Below are positions 1-8,600 of a stretch of DNA of 64,000 bases, in pieces (position 1 is the first letter of the stretch; every line of letters starts with the position of its first letter). The stretch is from the NCBI GenBank assembly GCA_017550965.1, contig JAFZNK010000300.1, positions 1 to 64,000 of the forward strand, in the 5' to 3' direction. The notes under the pieces are model-generated. The model saw nothing but the letters and a program-made list of their open reading frames with translations, ran no database searches and was not told where the DNA came from. The stretch is from Thermoguttaceae bacterium (lineage in GTDB: Bacteria; Planctomycetota; Planctomycetia; Pirellulales; Thermoguttaceae). Position numbers and translations under genes: made by a program.

Positions 1-478
1 CGTCGCTTAACACGATTTCCACGCCGTCGACTAACCTGCCTTGTTCGCATATGACGTGGAAGTTCGTGACAATCATCCCCGAGGCGTCGACGATAACGCC
101 GGATCCCTGACCTTGCGCTACGGAACTGCCGAAAAAGTCGGTTTGAATCATATTCGTCTTAACGCCGACCACGCTGGGACTAACCAACTTGGCGACATAG
201 GAAACCCTAAGGTTTTCCATCGAGTCGGGATGGGCGGTGAGAAACGCTTCCGCCGCTTCCATCTTGGCGCGTTCGACTCCGCGCGCCGACGAGTACGCCC
301 AACGCTCCGCAAGCGAAGGAAGCAAGGCCAACGCCATGAGGACGCACAACGCCAAAACAAGGTAGCCGGTGCGCGCGGCGGCAAACGCTTTTTTAGCTTC
401 CAACTCTCGCGTCGCTTGCAAGACGCGCGTCGTTTCCATCTCGGAATCGTATCCGACGTTATTATCGTTGACGCTCAT
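1..478 (-). CDS. HtrA/DegP-type serine protease, N-terminal part (cut by window edge)
   Basis: Reading the minus strand from the ATG at 478 gives an open frame that runs off the window, 159 codons long. A short cytoplasmic N-terminus is followed by a hydrophobic segment (GYLVLALCVLMALASLA, about residues 37-53), so the protein is probably anchored in the inner membrane with its catalytic domain outside. Residues about 110-159 match the start of the trypsin-like S1C fold: VSPSVVGV, then GQGSGVIVDASGMIVTNFHV, whose His would be the first catalytic-triad residue. The Asp/Ser part of the active site and any PDZ domain lie beyond the edge. An AAAGG ribosome-binding site sits 7 nt before the ATG. 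The stop of the YdjY-domain gene is only 11 nt upstream, so the two are likely co-transcribed. Envelope protein quality control is the family role; the exact class cannot be decided from this fragment. Confidence 0.85.
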   Translation of the reverse strand, partial: MSVNDNNVGYDSEMETTRVLQATRELEAKKAFAAARTGYLVLALCVLMALALLPSLAERWAYSSARGVERAKMEAAEAFLTAHPDSMENLRVSYVAKLVSPSVVGVKTNMIQTDFFGSSVAQGQGSGVIVDASGMIVTNFHVICEQGRLVDGVEIVLSD

Positions 479-489
479 AAAAAAGCCTT

Positions 490-1278
490 TCATTCTTTTG
501 GCGTGTTTTGCGCTTTTTTCGACAGCGTGAGAAGAACCTTCGTTCCAATCGGAGGAATGTTCTTTGTGTTCGGCTCGTAACAAAGCGAAGCGTTGTCGTT
601 GGAACTTTCAAACGGCACGTCCAGGACGGAACCGGGGAAATTGGAGACTCCGAAAACTTCCCCAGTAACGTTCGCAAGGTAGTATTTTTTTCCGTCCGGA
701 TCGACTCCAAACAGTCCGCCGGTAAAAACCCAGGACGCCTGCATCGTCTTGCCCGACTCATGTTCCAGAATTAGTTCCTGCGCGCGTTTTTTGACGATTT
801 CGCCGCTCTTCTCGTCGGTCCAGCAAACTTCAATTTCAATTTCTTCTCCGCTTGGGGGAACAAAGACGGGATCATATTTCGCGGGCGCGCCCTGTTTCGC
901 GCCGATCGCCAAAAGCGACGCGTGGATCAAATGAGGAGGGATATCCAGAGAAACGATCGATTCGTGTTCCTTGCTATTGCGCCGACACGCGAAAAACTCG
1001 AGGAGCCCTTCTCTAAAACAGATCTCGCCGCCCAAAACGACGCGTTTACGATCTTTTGACGCCCAAATCGGCGCGGTCTTGTCCAGGCGCCGCAAGGAAT
1101 CGGGATCGTCGGCAAGGGTCAGATAATCAAAAGACTCAGTCTTCGCTTCGCCTTCTTTCTCGGAAAGAGCCGCGCCGGCGTCAACGGCTTTTACCGCGTC
1201 TTCGTCAGCCTGACAACAAGCGACTTGAAAAGCGAGAAAAACCGCCGTCAAAAGAAAAATACGTTTACTGTTTTTCAC
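490..1278 (-). CDS. YdjY-domain exported protein
   Basis: 262 aa with an N-terminal signal sequence (KRIFLLTAVFLAFQVACC). A lipoprotein-like Cys follows the hydrophobic core, but the lipobox is poor. The body resembles the planctomycete YdjY-domain family as I remember it: GGEICFREGLLEFFAC, KEHESIV, HLIHASLLAIGAKQGAPAKY, then PPSGEEIEIEVCW and WVFTGGLF. The family has no established biochemical activity. The start is a GTG; the overlapping ATG is out of frame and meets a stop at once. The gene sits between a 554-aa unknown protein (42-nt gap) and an HtrA-type protease (11-nt gap) on the same strand, which suggests an envelope-related operon. Family assignment is from recalled motifs; function is unknown. 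Confidence 0.75.
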   Translation of the reverse strand: MKNSKRIFLLTAVFLAFQVACCQADEDAVKAVDAGAALSEKEGEAKTESFDYLTLADDPDSLRRLDKTAPIWASKDRKRVVLGGEICFREGLLEFFACRRNSKEHESIVSLDIPPHLIHASLLAIGAKQGAPAKYDPVFVPPSGEEIEIEVCWTDEKSGEIVKKRAQELILEHESGKTMQASWVFTGGLFGVDPDGKKYYLANVTGEVFGVSNFPGSVLDVPFESSNDNASLCYEPNTKNIPPIGTKVLLTLSKKAQNTPKE

Positions 1279-1320
1279 ATCAATCAGGAGCTTCTTCCAA
1301 TCGCGACGCGACGACGGCGT

Positions 1321-2985
1321 TCAACTTTCGGAAGAATCTTCCTCCTCCCTCGTTAAAACGTCGACGACTTCGTTACATCCAACTATTTTCTCAACGCATT
1401 CCACCGTCGATTTGCGCTTCAAAAGCGTTATCGTCCTCGTGAGAAACTCCAGATACGACTCCCTGATTTTGAGAATCTCGTCCGCCGATATTCTACTACA
1501 AAAAGGTCGCCAAAACGCTTCCAATTTTTCCACGTCCTCCGCGTGACCGCCCCCTTTGACCGTAGCGCCGATCAAGGCGTGAAGCGTTCGCAAATCGCGG
1601 TCCAATTTTGGAAAAGCGCCGCTTAATAGGACAAAGGGCGAAAGGCGCAATTCAACGTCTCTGACAGAATTAGAATCGTCAGGGTCGACGTCGTTCCCTT
1701 GACTGTGGAAAGCGCCGTCGATTACGCCCAGGATTTCCATTAAACTCGTCTCAATCGAATCGTCGGGAAAACCGGTAGGACGTTGCGGCCGGGCTTCGTC
1801 GCCTGCGGAGCGCTCGGGAGACTGTCCCGCGATCTTCGCGACGTCGTCCTCGATCTGCGTCGAAAAAGATTTCATATCGTCTAAAAAACGATTGCGTTTT
1901 GGAACGCCGCTTGTTTCATCCTCCCAAGACGACGGTTTCCAGGAATCGTTGACGACTTCTTCAGAATCGGCGGCATCGTTTTCGCCGGCTTGTTTCCACT
2001 CTTCGCCCTCTTCGTCCGAACCAAAGTCGGAAAAATCGATAGTCGATTCGTTTTCGTCGACGCCGTTCTCCAACTCCTCAAGCCATTCGCGACCGACTTC
2101 CGCGACGTCTTCCAGACGCAAATCGGAAAATTCTTCGTCAAATTCGTCTTGTTGACTAACCATTTCCTCGACAAGCTTGCCGTAGAAGAAAAAGCGGACG
2201 TATTCGGAAACGAGAACCGCCTGAACCAGCGCCGCCCACGCGTTGTCGACGACGTACATCTCGCTATTCTTTTTGACGTCGCGAAGATCTAAAAACGATT
2301 CGATTTTTCTGCAATCGGCGCTGCGAAGAGGCGCGTTTGCTTTCTTAACGACGCCGATCAAACGCGTCGAACGCTCTTCGCCAAAGTACAAACCTGCGGC
2401 GACCGTTAAATTCTTCCTGGCTCGCGCGGGCAACAAGCTATAAACGCACGATATCAACTTCGCCGCCGACGATTCGGTTACGAAAAAGGTCTGCTCGGAG
2501 TCGAGAACCGACTGCATGAGAACGACGACGGAGTCGCCCCCTATTTGTTGGACGATCTCCAAAAGTTCGTGATGGCGCAATATCGTCTTTTGCTCGTCAA
2601 GATCAAAGGCGCGCAGAACGGCGTCCGGATGATAGTGAGAAAAGTTCATACTGTTAATCGCAGAGGAAATCAACGTCCGGGGATTAGCTCCGCAACGAAA
2701 AAAAGTCTCGTCGTCGACGATCAAACTTTCCAGATAATATTCGTTCGTCCGGCCCGAACTCAGGAAATTCTGCGGCGTCAAACGCCCCATCCCCAAAGCT
2801 CCGCTGGGCAAATTCAAACAAAACAGATTCCCCGGATCGTAGACGCCGTCTATTAGTTTCACGCTGGCGGCGTGTTCCACAATATAGGCGACGTCCCCTT
2901 GAAACGCGTCGGGAGTCGAACGGCACGACAAAATTCTATTGTGCGAGGCGCCCAACTTAATCGCTGCAACAACCTGTTCAATCAT
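1321..2985 (-). CDS. Uncharacterised protein, possibly related to GAP1-N-type planctomycete proteins
   Basis: About 554 aa, no signal peptide or membrane segment, so probably cytoplasmic. The N-terminal part (MIEQVVAAIKLGASHNRIL, then SGRTNEYYLESLIVDD and LPARARKNLTVAAGLYFG) weakly recalls an uncharacterised planctomycete family and GTPase-associated GAP1-N proteins, where an EQ(A/V)V opening is followed by a GR..YTQCLIV-like strand. The similarity is from memory and is weak. The middle (about residues 280-420) is a very acidic, probably disordered linker rich in Glu, Asp and Ser, and a helical C-terminal part follows. I prefer the ATG at 2985, which has a GGAG 12 nt upstream, over the TTG at 3003. 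It is the first gene of the minus-strand group that continues with the YdjY and protease genes. No function can be assigned. Confidence 0.7.
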   Translation of the reverse strand: MIEQVVAAIKLGASHNRILSCRSTPDAFQGDVAYIVEHAASVKLIDGVYDPGNLFCLNLPSGALGMGRLTPQNFLSSGRTNEYYLESLIVDDETFFRCGANPRTLISSAINSMNFSHYHPDAVLRAFDLDEQKTILRHHELLEIVQQIGGDSVVVLMQSVLDSEQTFFVTESSAAKLISCVYSLLPARARKNLTVAAGLYFGEERSTRLIGVVKKANAPLRSADCRKIESFLDLRDVKKNSEMYVVDNAWAALVQAVLVSEYVRFFFYGKLVEEMVSQQDEFDEEFSDLRLEDVAEVGREWLEELENGVDENESTIDFSDFGSDEEGEEWKQAGENDAADSEEVVNDSWKPSSWEDETSGVPKRNRFLDDMKSFSTQIEDDVAKIAGQSPERSAGDEARPQRPTGFPDDSIETSLMEILGVIDGAFHSQGNDVDPDDSNSVRDVELRLSPFVLLSGAFPKLDRDLRTLHALIGATVKGGGHAEDVEKLEAFWRPFCSRISADEILKIRESYLEFLTRTITLLKRKSTVECVEKIVGCNEVVDVLTREEEDSSES

Positions 2986-4026
2986 AGAAAAGTCAAACTC
3001 CAAACCTTAATCAAAACGCGTCGTTTACGCCGTTATAACGACTATTTCGGGAACATTCCCTACAATCGCGCCGTTCAACAAAAACGACGACTCCAACCGC
3101 GATTATCCAATTTGTCAAACAAGCCGGCCCAAAATCGCGCGCGACGTCGCTCGTATCCCGCAGGGGACTACTTTTGACATTAAAAAAAACGGCGACGATA
3201 CCAAGAACGATATTTTAGCGAAATCATTTCCGTTTTACTACGGAATCGCCTTAATTTACGCGCGATTCTCAGCGAATTCTCCATTAGAGAGTCTGTATAT
3301 TTAACACAATCAATACATCTTCACACGCTTAGAATATCAGTCAATCTCGCTCCATTGTGATAATCCTGAAAAATCAATAAAAATCCAATAATGAAGTTGA
3401 TTCTCGCGGCAGGCATTGCCGATATTCTCGCTGTTACGCAGTAAAGCGGCAGATTCGTTTTGGACGCAGACGATAGTCAAATCGCTCGTTTTGTCGAGCG
3501 ATTGCGTAAAAAACGGACTCCGTCGCGCATAAATAACCCTGCGCTTTCGACCGTCGAGCGGCGCGCTCGTCGGGTATTAAAGAGGCGCATGCGCCGTTTT
3601 TTCCCACTTTTCCAAAAGATTGTCTCGTTCCATTACGAACGACTTTGACAAATCTTGCGATTTTTTGTGGCGAATCGAACAAAAGCTTGCCGAAAAATGG
3701 TAAAGCGACGGAAGCGACGATTTCGCTTCCTGAGTTTACTCACGTTTCCTGCCGGGATTCTGCCCTATAGTTCCGGAGAGGTCGGGAGTAAATCGAAAGA
3801 TTGACGGTCGCTCGTCTGTTCGGCTTTTGAACCTTGCGTTCAAGCGCGGAACTGTCGGAGTTATTTAGCCGCATGCTATTTTTCGTTAGCCTTTAGACAA
3901 CGCGTTGGGAGCGTCCGATCGTTAAGGAGAACGATCGACGTCTTAACGAGGGCTTGAGTTCTCTCGCATGGCATTGCGAGAGACTTCGTTGGACACAAAG
4001 CGTATAATTTTATCGGAGAGCCTGCA
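2986..4026. other. 1-kb gap with candidate ncRNA and several hairpins
   Basis: No convincing protein gene is present; the short open frames have no ribosome-binding site and overlap one another. On the plus strand there is a weak promoter-like pair TTGACA (3174-3179), 17 nt, GATACC (3197-3202). Hairpins can be drawn at 3480-3503 (9-bp stem), 3584-3595 followed by a T-run, 3700-3739 (GGAAGCGA/TCGCTTCC inside a GTAAA/TTTAC clamp), 3827-3843, 3916-3937 (CGATCGTT/AACGATCG) and 3961-3982 (CTCTCGCA/TGCGAGAG). The last two lie just upstream of the HTH-receiver gene at 4027. I found no signature of tmRNA, RNase P RNA or SRP RNA. Confidence 0.5.
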
Positions 4027-4605
4027 ATGAAGGTTTTTACAACAGGTCAGGTCGCTAAGATCTGTAAAGTCGCCCCTCGTACCGTTAGCAAATGGTTCGA
4101 TTCCGGTCGACTCAAGGGATATCGCATCCCCGGTTCGCAAGATCGACGCATTCCTCGCGATTGCCTCATCAAGTTCCTCAAAGAACACGGGATGCCCCTG
4201 GGCGATCTTGAAGACGAAACCTTGGCGAAAGTCCTGATCGTCGCCCAAGATCAAGTTTTGATCGAAAACGTCAAACGCGAATTGCCTGTCGAACGACAGT
4301 TCAAAGTCGCGGTCGCCGCGAGCGGATTCGACGCCGGTATCCAGGCGGAGAGCTTCCATCCCGACTGCATCATCGTCGACTTCTCGATCGGCCGCGCAGA
4401 AGCGTTGCAAATTTGTCAGAATTTACGTCGTAATCCGGAATTCGGCGAAATCATCCTTATCGCCCTTCTTCCCGACGACGGAAGCAGCACGAGTTTTGAT
4501 CGTTCCAGCATCAACGAAACGTTCCGCAAACCGTTCGATTCCGCGTTGCTCGCCGAACGTCTGCGCTCGTTGGTTGGTTCCAAAAAGGAACTTGGACTCG
4601 TTTGA
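4027..4605 (+). CDS. Excisionase-type HTH protein with degenerate receiver domain
   Basis: 192 aa. Residues 1-58 form a MerR/excisionase-like (HTH_17) DNA-binding domain: FTTGQVAKICKVAPRTVSKW, then SGRLKGYRIPGS and RRIPRDCL. Residues about 67-185 are a response-regulator receiver fold that has lost part of its active site: the acidic pair at the end of strand 1 is replaced (VLIVAQDQ instead of VLVVDDDK in the paralogue at 47037-47618), and the Ser of the CVSG motif is missing. The phospho-acceptor Asp (IIVDF) and the conserved Lys (FRKPFD) remain. It therefore probably works without classical phosphorylation. No histidine kinase is adjacent. The ATG at 4027 follows GGAG by 8 nt. A TATAAT at 4003-4008 and two strong hairpins (3916-3937, 3961-3982) lie just upstream and may be control sites. 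DNA target unknown. Confidence 0.85.
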   Translation: MKVFTTGQVAKICKVAPRTVSKWFDSGRLKGYRIPGSQDRRIPRDCLIKFLKEHGMPLGDLEDETLAKVLIVAQDQVLIENVKRELPVERQFKVAVAASGFDAGIQAESFHPDCIIVDFSIGRAEALQICQNLRRNPEFGEIILIALLPDDGSSTSFDRSSINETFRKPFDSALLAERLRSLVGSKKELGLV

Positions 4606-4996
4606 GGTCTTGCCGTCAGACGGGACAAAATGGATTGACGTTCCGAGTAGCTTTGTTTTTCGATAGCAAAGTTACGTGTTTCCGACGAAAGACGAAAAAT
4701 AACGAATCAGGAGTTAATTGTCCGGCGCTTTGGCAGGACGTCTCGACGGCGTTCTGCCGCTCCCAACGCGCGATCAAGACACGTTCCGCGACAGTTAGCT
4801 CCTTTCGTTTTTTCGCGTTTTCTTTTTTCTATCGACGCCGACGCGTTTGAACAAAGCGGCGTTCGTCTTGACAGCGTTTCTAAAGCGACTTGCGAAAACG
4901 CGGTCGTTGAGTTATTCTATTCTTGTCGTCTCCTTCTCGAGGCGCGTTCAGGTCTTTTATCGACACTTCCAGCACCCGCGTCACAGGATAATCGCC
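4606..4996. other. Intergenic region upstream of dtd
   Basis: 391 nt without a supported gene. Open frames run through parts of it on the plus strand, one continuous with dtd, but they have no ribosome-binding site and the family N-terminus starts at 4997. A weak promoter candidate for dtd is TTGCGA (4890-4895), 17 nt, TATTCT (4913-4918). A small hairpin (CTTTG/CAAAG) lies around 4652-4672. Nothing else recognised. Confidence 0.4.
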
Positions 4997-5470
4997 ATGC
5001 GAGCTTGCGTTCAACGTGTTTCTCAGGCAAAAGTTCTTCTCCAGGATGAAAACAACCGCGTCTCGGGCGAAATAAACAAAGGGTTTCTCGTCTTGTTGGG
5101 CGTCGGACAGGGAGACGTTGAAGAGGACGCTAAATACCTGGCGAGAAAAATATCGGGCTTGCGCGTCTTTGAAGACGAAGCGGGAAAAATGAATCTCAAT
5201 CTCGAACAAATCGGCGGACGAGCGCTTGTCGTCAGTCAGTTTACTCTGTACGCCGACTGCGTCAAAGGCAACCGTCCAAGTTTCACAGACGCCGCCGCTC
5301 CTGAAACTGCCAATAAGTTGTACCGACTCTTTATCAAAGAACTCAATTCGCTGGGCGTCTCCACAGAAGAAGGCGTTTTTCAGGCCAATATGGGCGTGTC
5401 GCTCGTCAACGACGGTCCGGTTACTATATGGCTCGACTCCGTGAATCGGCCTCAAGGCCGGAAAAACTGA
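4997..5470 (+). CDS. dtd: D-aminoacyl-tRNA deacylase
   Basis: 157 aa, close to the usual 145-150 aa of the DTD family. The enzyme hydrolyses D-amino acids, and glycine mischarged on tRNA-Ala, from tRNA in the cytoplasm. The sequence shows the family start MRACVQRVSQAKV, the LVLLGVGQGD loop, the catalytic SQFTLYAD motif (Ser-Gln-Phe-Thr) followed by KGNRPSFTDAA, and the C-terminal NDGPVTIWLDS (the NxGPVT signature). The start at 4997 was chosen because the family begins exactly here, although the frame stays open further upstream. Transcription appears to end before the Pmp-like gene: a CCGCAA/TTGCGG hairpin (5476-5490) and a new promoter follow. Confidence 0.96.
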   Translation: MRACVQRVSQAKVLLQDENNRVSGEINKGFLVLLGVGQGDVEEDAKYLARKISGLRVFEDEAGKMNLNLEQIGGRALVVSQFTLYADCVKGNRPSFTDAAAPETANKLYRLFIKELNSLGVSTEEGVFQANMGVSLVNDGPVTIWLDSVNRPQGRKN

Positions 5471-5535
5471 AAGAACCGCAACTTTTGCGGCAAAACGCCG
5501 TCTAAAGACGCGGGTTCCCGCGCCCTTAAATGGAA

Positions 5536-5564
5536 TTGTCAAGTCGTCAAACCTTCGCTATAAT
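5536..5564 (+). promoter_or_regulatory. Sigma70-type promoter for the Pmp-like gene
   Basis: TTGTCA (5536-5541), 17-nt spacer, TATAAT (5559-5564). This is the best consensus match in the window. It would start transcription near 5571, leaving a leader of about 107 nt before the ATG at 5678. Confidence 0.65.
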
Positions 5565-5677
5565 TGCGGAGGAGACGTCGCGTCTCGTCCATGACTTGAA
5601 TTAGAACGTCAACTTGTCGATAAATAGAGTATTCGCCTTTGTTGTTTTCGCGTATGCCTGTTTTTAGGAGATCAAGA

Positions 5678-8600
5678 ATGCGCCTGCCGAATTTATTTCG
5701 TTCGTCGAAACCGTCTCGTCGTCAACACGATTCGCTTCGCGCAAAACTCTCTCTCCGTCGATCTCGATTCGAAACGCTGGAAACGCGCGACCTGTTGGCG
5801 CTGACGGTTAATACGGCGGACTACCGCGCTTTGGCCGCGGGTTCGTCCCTGGACGGTTCCGACGATTCGGCAATATGGGTCGATTCTCTTCAAGACGTCG
5901 TCAACGCCAACGACGGTAAGATCACGTTGCGCGAAGCGCTCGATTACGCCGCTCAAAACCTTGCTTCGGGAGAGACCGTCGCGTCGACGATTCGCTTCTC
6001 CATAGGGGGGAAAATCACTCTTTCGAACGCCAATCAGTCGCTCAAGGTTATGTCAAAAAGCGTTACAATCGACGCGTCCGACGTAGGCGGCGTGACAATC
6101 CAGGGGCAAAACTCGCTCTTACTTTACGTCGCCGGCGGCACGACGGCTTCGCCCGTTTCTGCAACCTTGAAAAACCTGACGTTCACAGGGGGAAAAACGA
6201 CGAGCCCCAGCGCCAAGGGCGCCGGCGTCCAGTTAGGCTCCAACTGCAATTTGATCGCGAACAACTGTTCGTTCCTCAACAACGCGTCGGCGGGATCGGG
6301 CGCGGGAATATACGTCGGCGCAGGCAATTTAACGCTTGTCGACTGCTTCGTGTCCAACAACGTCTCGCAAGCGACAAACGGCAAAGGAGGCGCCGTTTAT
6401 GCGGAATCGGGCTCAATTTCCGCGTCTCGCACGACGTTTGCCGACAATACCGCGACTAACGGCGGAGCCGTCTACGTCAAGAGCGGGATCGCTTCTTTCA
6501 GCGACTGCTTCTTCCGAGAGAATCATGCGACGACGGGCGACGGCGGAGCGATCAACTCGACGGCCTCCGTTCTTACGGTCGACAACGCAAGTTTCCTGAA
6601 AAACGCAAGCGGCGCCGCGGGAGGCGCCCTCTATGTCGACGGCGAAAAGGAATCTGAACTTATCGACGTAAAATTTATCGGCAACACGGGCGTCAACGGC
6701 GGCGCGATTTATCACGACGGCGAGGCTCTGGCTATGGACCACGCCTATTTTTCCGAGAATCAGGCGACGCAAAACGGCGGAGCTCTTTACGTCGGTTTAA
6801 ACGCCGGTTCCAAAATTACTCAAGGCTCTTTCAGCGCAAACGTCGCGTCTCTAAACGGCGGGGCCGTATACAACGAAGGAGCCCTTTATTTGACGGGCGG
6901 AAACTTTGACTCGAACAGCGCGCAAAATTCCGGCGGCGCGCTTTATTCCAATTACTATTTTGAAATTCGGGACGCGTCGTTTTTCAACAACCAAGCTGTT
7001 AAAAACGGCGGCGCGATCTATAACGGGAGCGCTATTTCGTCGTGGCTGCTACGCGTTTCTATCGAAGATTCGACGGCAAACGAAGGCGCGGGCGTCTACA
7101 ACAAGGGAAGAATTAAAGCGACCGATTCGACGTTTTCCAACAACGCGTCGACACTTTACGGCGGCGGCGTTTCCAATCTTGGCGACGCGTTTATCGCGCA
7201 ATCTACGTTTGACAACAACAAGGCGTTAGGTCTAAACGGCGCGGGAGGCGCGTTGCTCAATTACCCCAACGCGACGCTGTCGCTTGTCAATTCCACGTTG
7301 TATTCCAACGCGGTTCCCGAAGGTTCCGGGGGCGCGCTTGCCAACAACGGAACCGCCAAAATAGAAGCTTCGACAATCGACGAAAACGTCGCCGGCGAAT
7401 TTGGCGGAGGCGTTTACAACGGCGGCTCGTTAACGATTCAGTACTCGACGGTTTCCTACAACGTCGCGAACAACGGAGGGGGCGTCGCAAACGTCTTCGG
7501 AAGTTCCTCAAGTTCTGTAGGATCAACGTTTTGGGGCAACAAAGCCCAGACGAACGGCGGAGCGTTTTATTGCTACGGCCCCACGTCTTTCCAAAATTGC
7601 GCGATCGCTTACAACGTCGCCTCAACGACGGCGGGAGCGGCCTATTACTATTCTCCGGAAGCGACAAGCGAACCGGATTTCGACTCAGCGACCGTTTTGA
7701 CGGAAAACGTCGATATTTCTTCCGTTCAACCTAAAAATCTGGACGAAAACGTCGTCGTTATCGACGCGCAAACTTACGAAGTAGTCGATCCCAAGGTTTA
7801 TTTCGGCAATATGGCCGTTTTGGACACGACGACGCAGAAATCGTTTATCGTCAAAAACGTCGGATCTCAAAGAGTTCGATTCTCCGACTTTGAGGAGGTT
7901 ACAAACGCGGATTCTTCGACTTTTAATTACGACCTGGTTTCCAGCTCGAACAGCTCTATCGACTTGGATAATTCTTTTGTTCTGGCTCCCAACGATTTCG
8001 CAATCCTTACAATAACAGTTTCCCCAAAGAAACTGGGCTCGAAATTCGTCGAACTTTCCTGGAAGACTACGAAGCTTTCGAACTCGGGAACGGCGTTGCA
8101 GGGAAGCGACAGAATTGTTTCCCTTGCCGGAACGGCGGAGATTGCAAAATCGGGTTCCGCGTCAACTAACGTCGCCACGTTGCCGGACTCGGACGCCAAC
8201 GTGTCTTTCAACGTCGACGGCAGTTTTTCAATTTCCCTCCCCAAAGCGCCGACGGAACAGATTATCATTTACTTGAAATCTTCTGAAAACGCAACGCTTT
8301 GGATTCAATCGGGGGACCAAAAAGTCGAAACGGACGCGCTCAGTTTCAGTCCGTCAAACTACAACGTCGCGCAAACGGTTTACGTTTCTCTCAACTCCGA
8401 TTACCTGCGCGAAAACGGCTCAATCGGCGACGTTGTTACCGTCAACCCGCAAATTCTGTCGAACGAACGCAACTGGGACGGCGCTTCTTTCGCCTCGATA
8501 ATTCTCGACGTCGATAATTATATCGCGTTTATTGGCGACAATTACGTCGATCTTAATCGATACGCCGACACGGGAACGACGCGTTGGGATCTCAACAGCG

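Noticed and set aside
41-580. 179-codon plus-strand frame at the left edge
   Set aside because: It is the complement of the protease gene, whose minus-strand product shows clear S1C motifs.
3434-3682. Overlapping short frames on both strands in the 1-kb gap
   Set aside because: They exclude each other, lack start signals, and cross hairpins better explained as RNA or terminator structures.
2986-4026. RNase P RNA, tmRNA, SRP RNA or 6S RNA in the largest gap
   Set aside because: None of the conserved cores of these RNAs was found on reading either strand.
4602-4996. Plus-strand frames between the HTH-receiver gene and dtd, one continuous with dtd
   Set aside because: DTD proteins begin at MRACVQR, so the upstream part is not needed, and no ribosome-binding site supports longer products.
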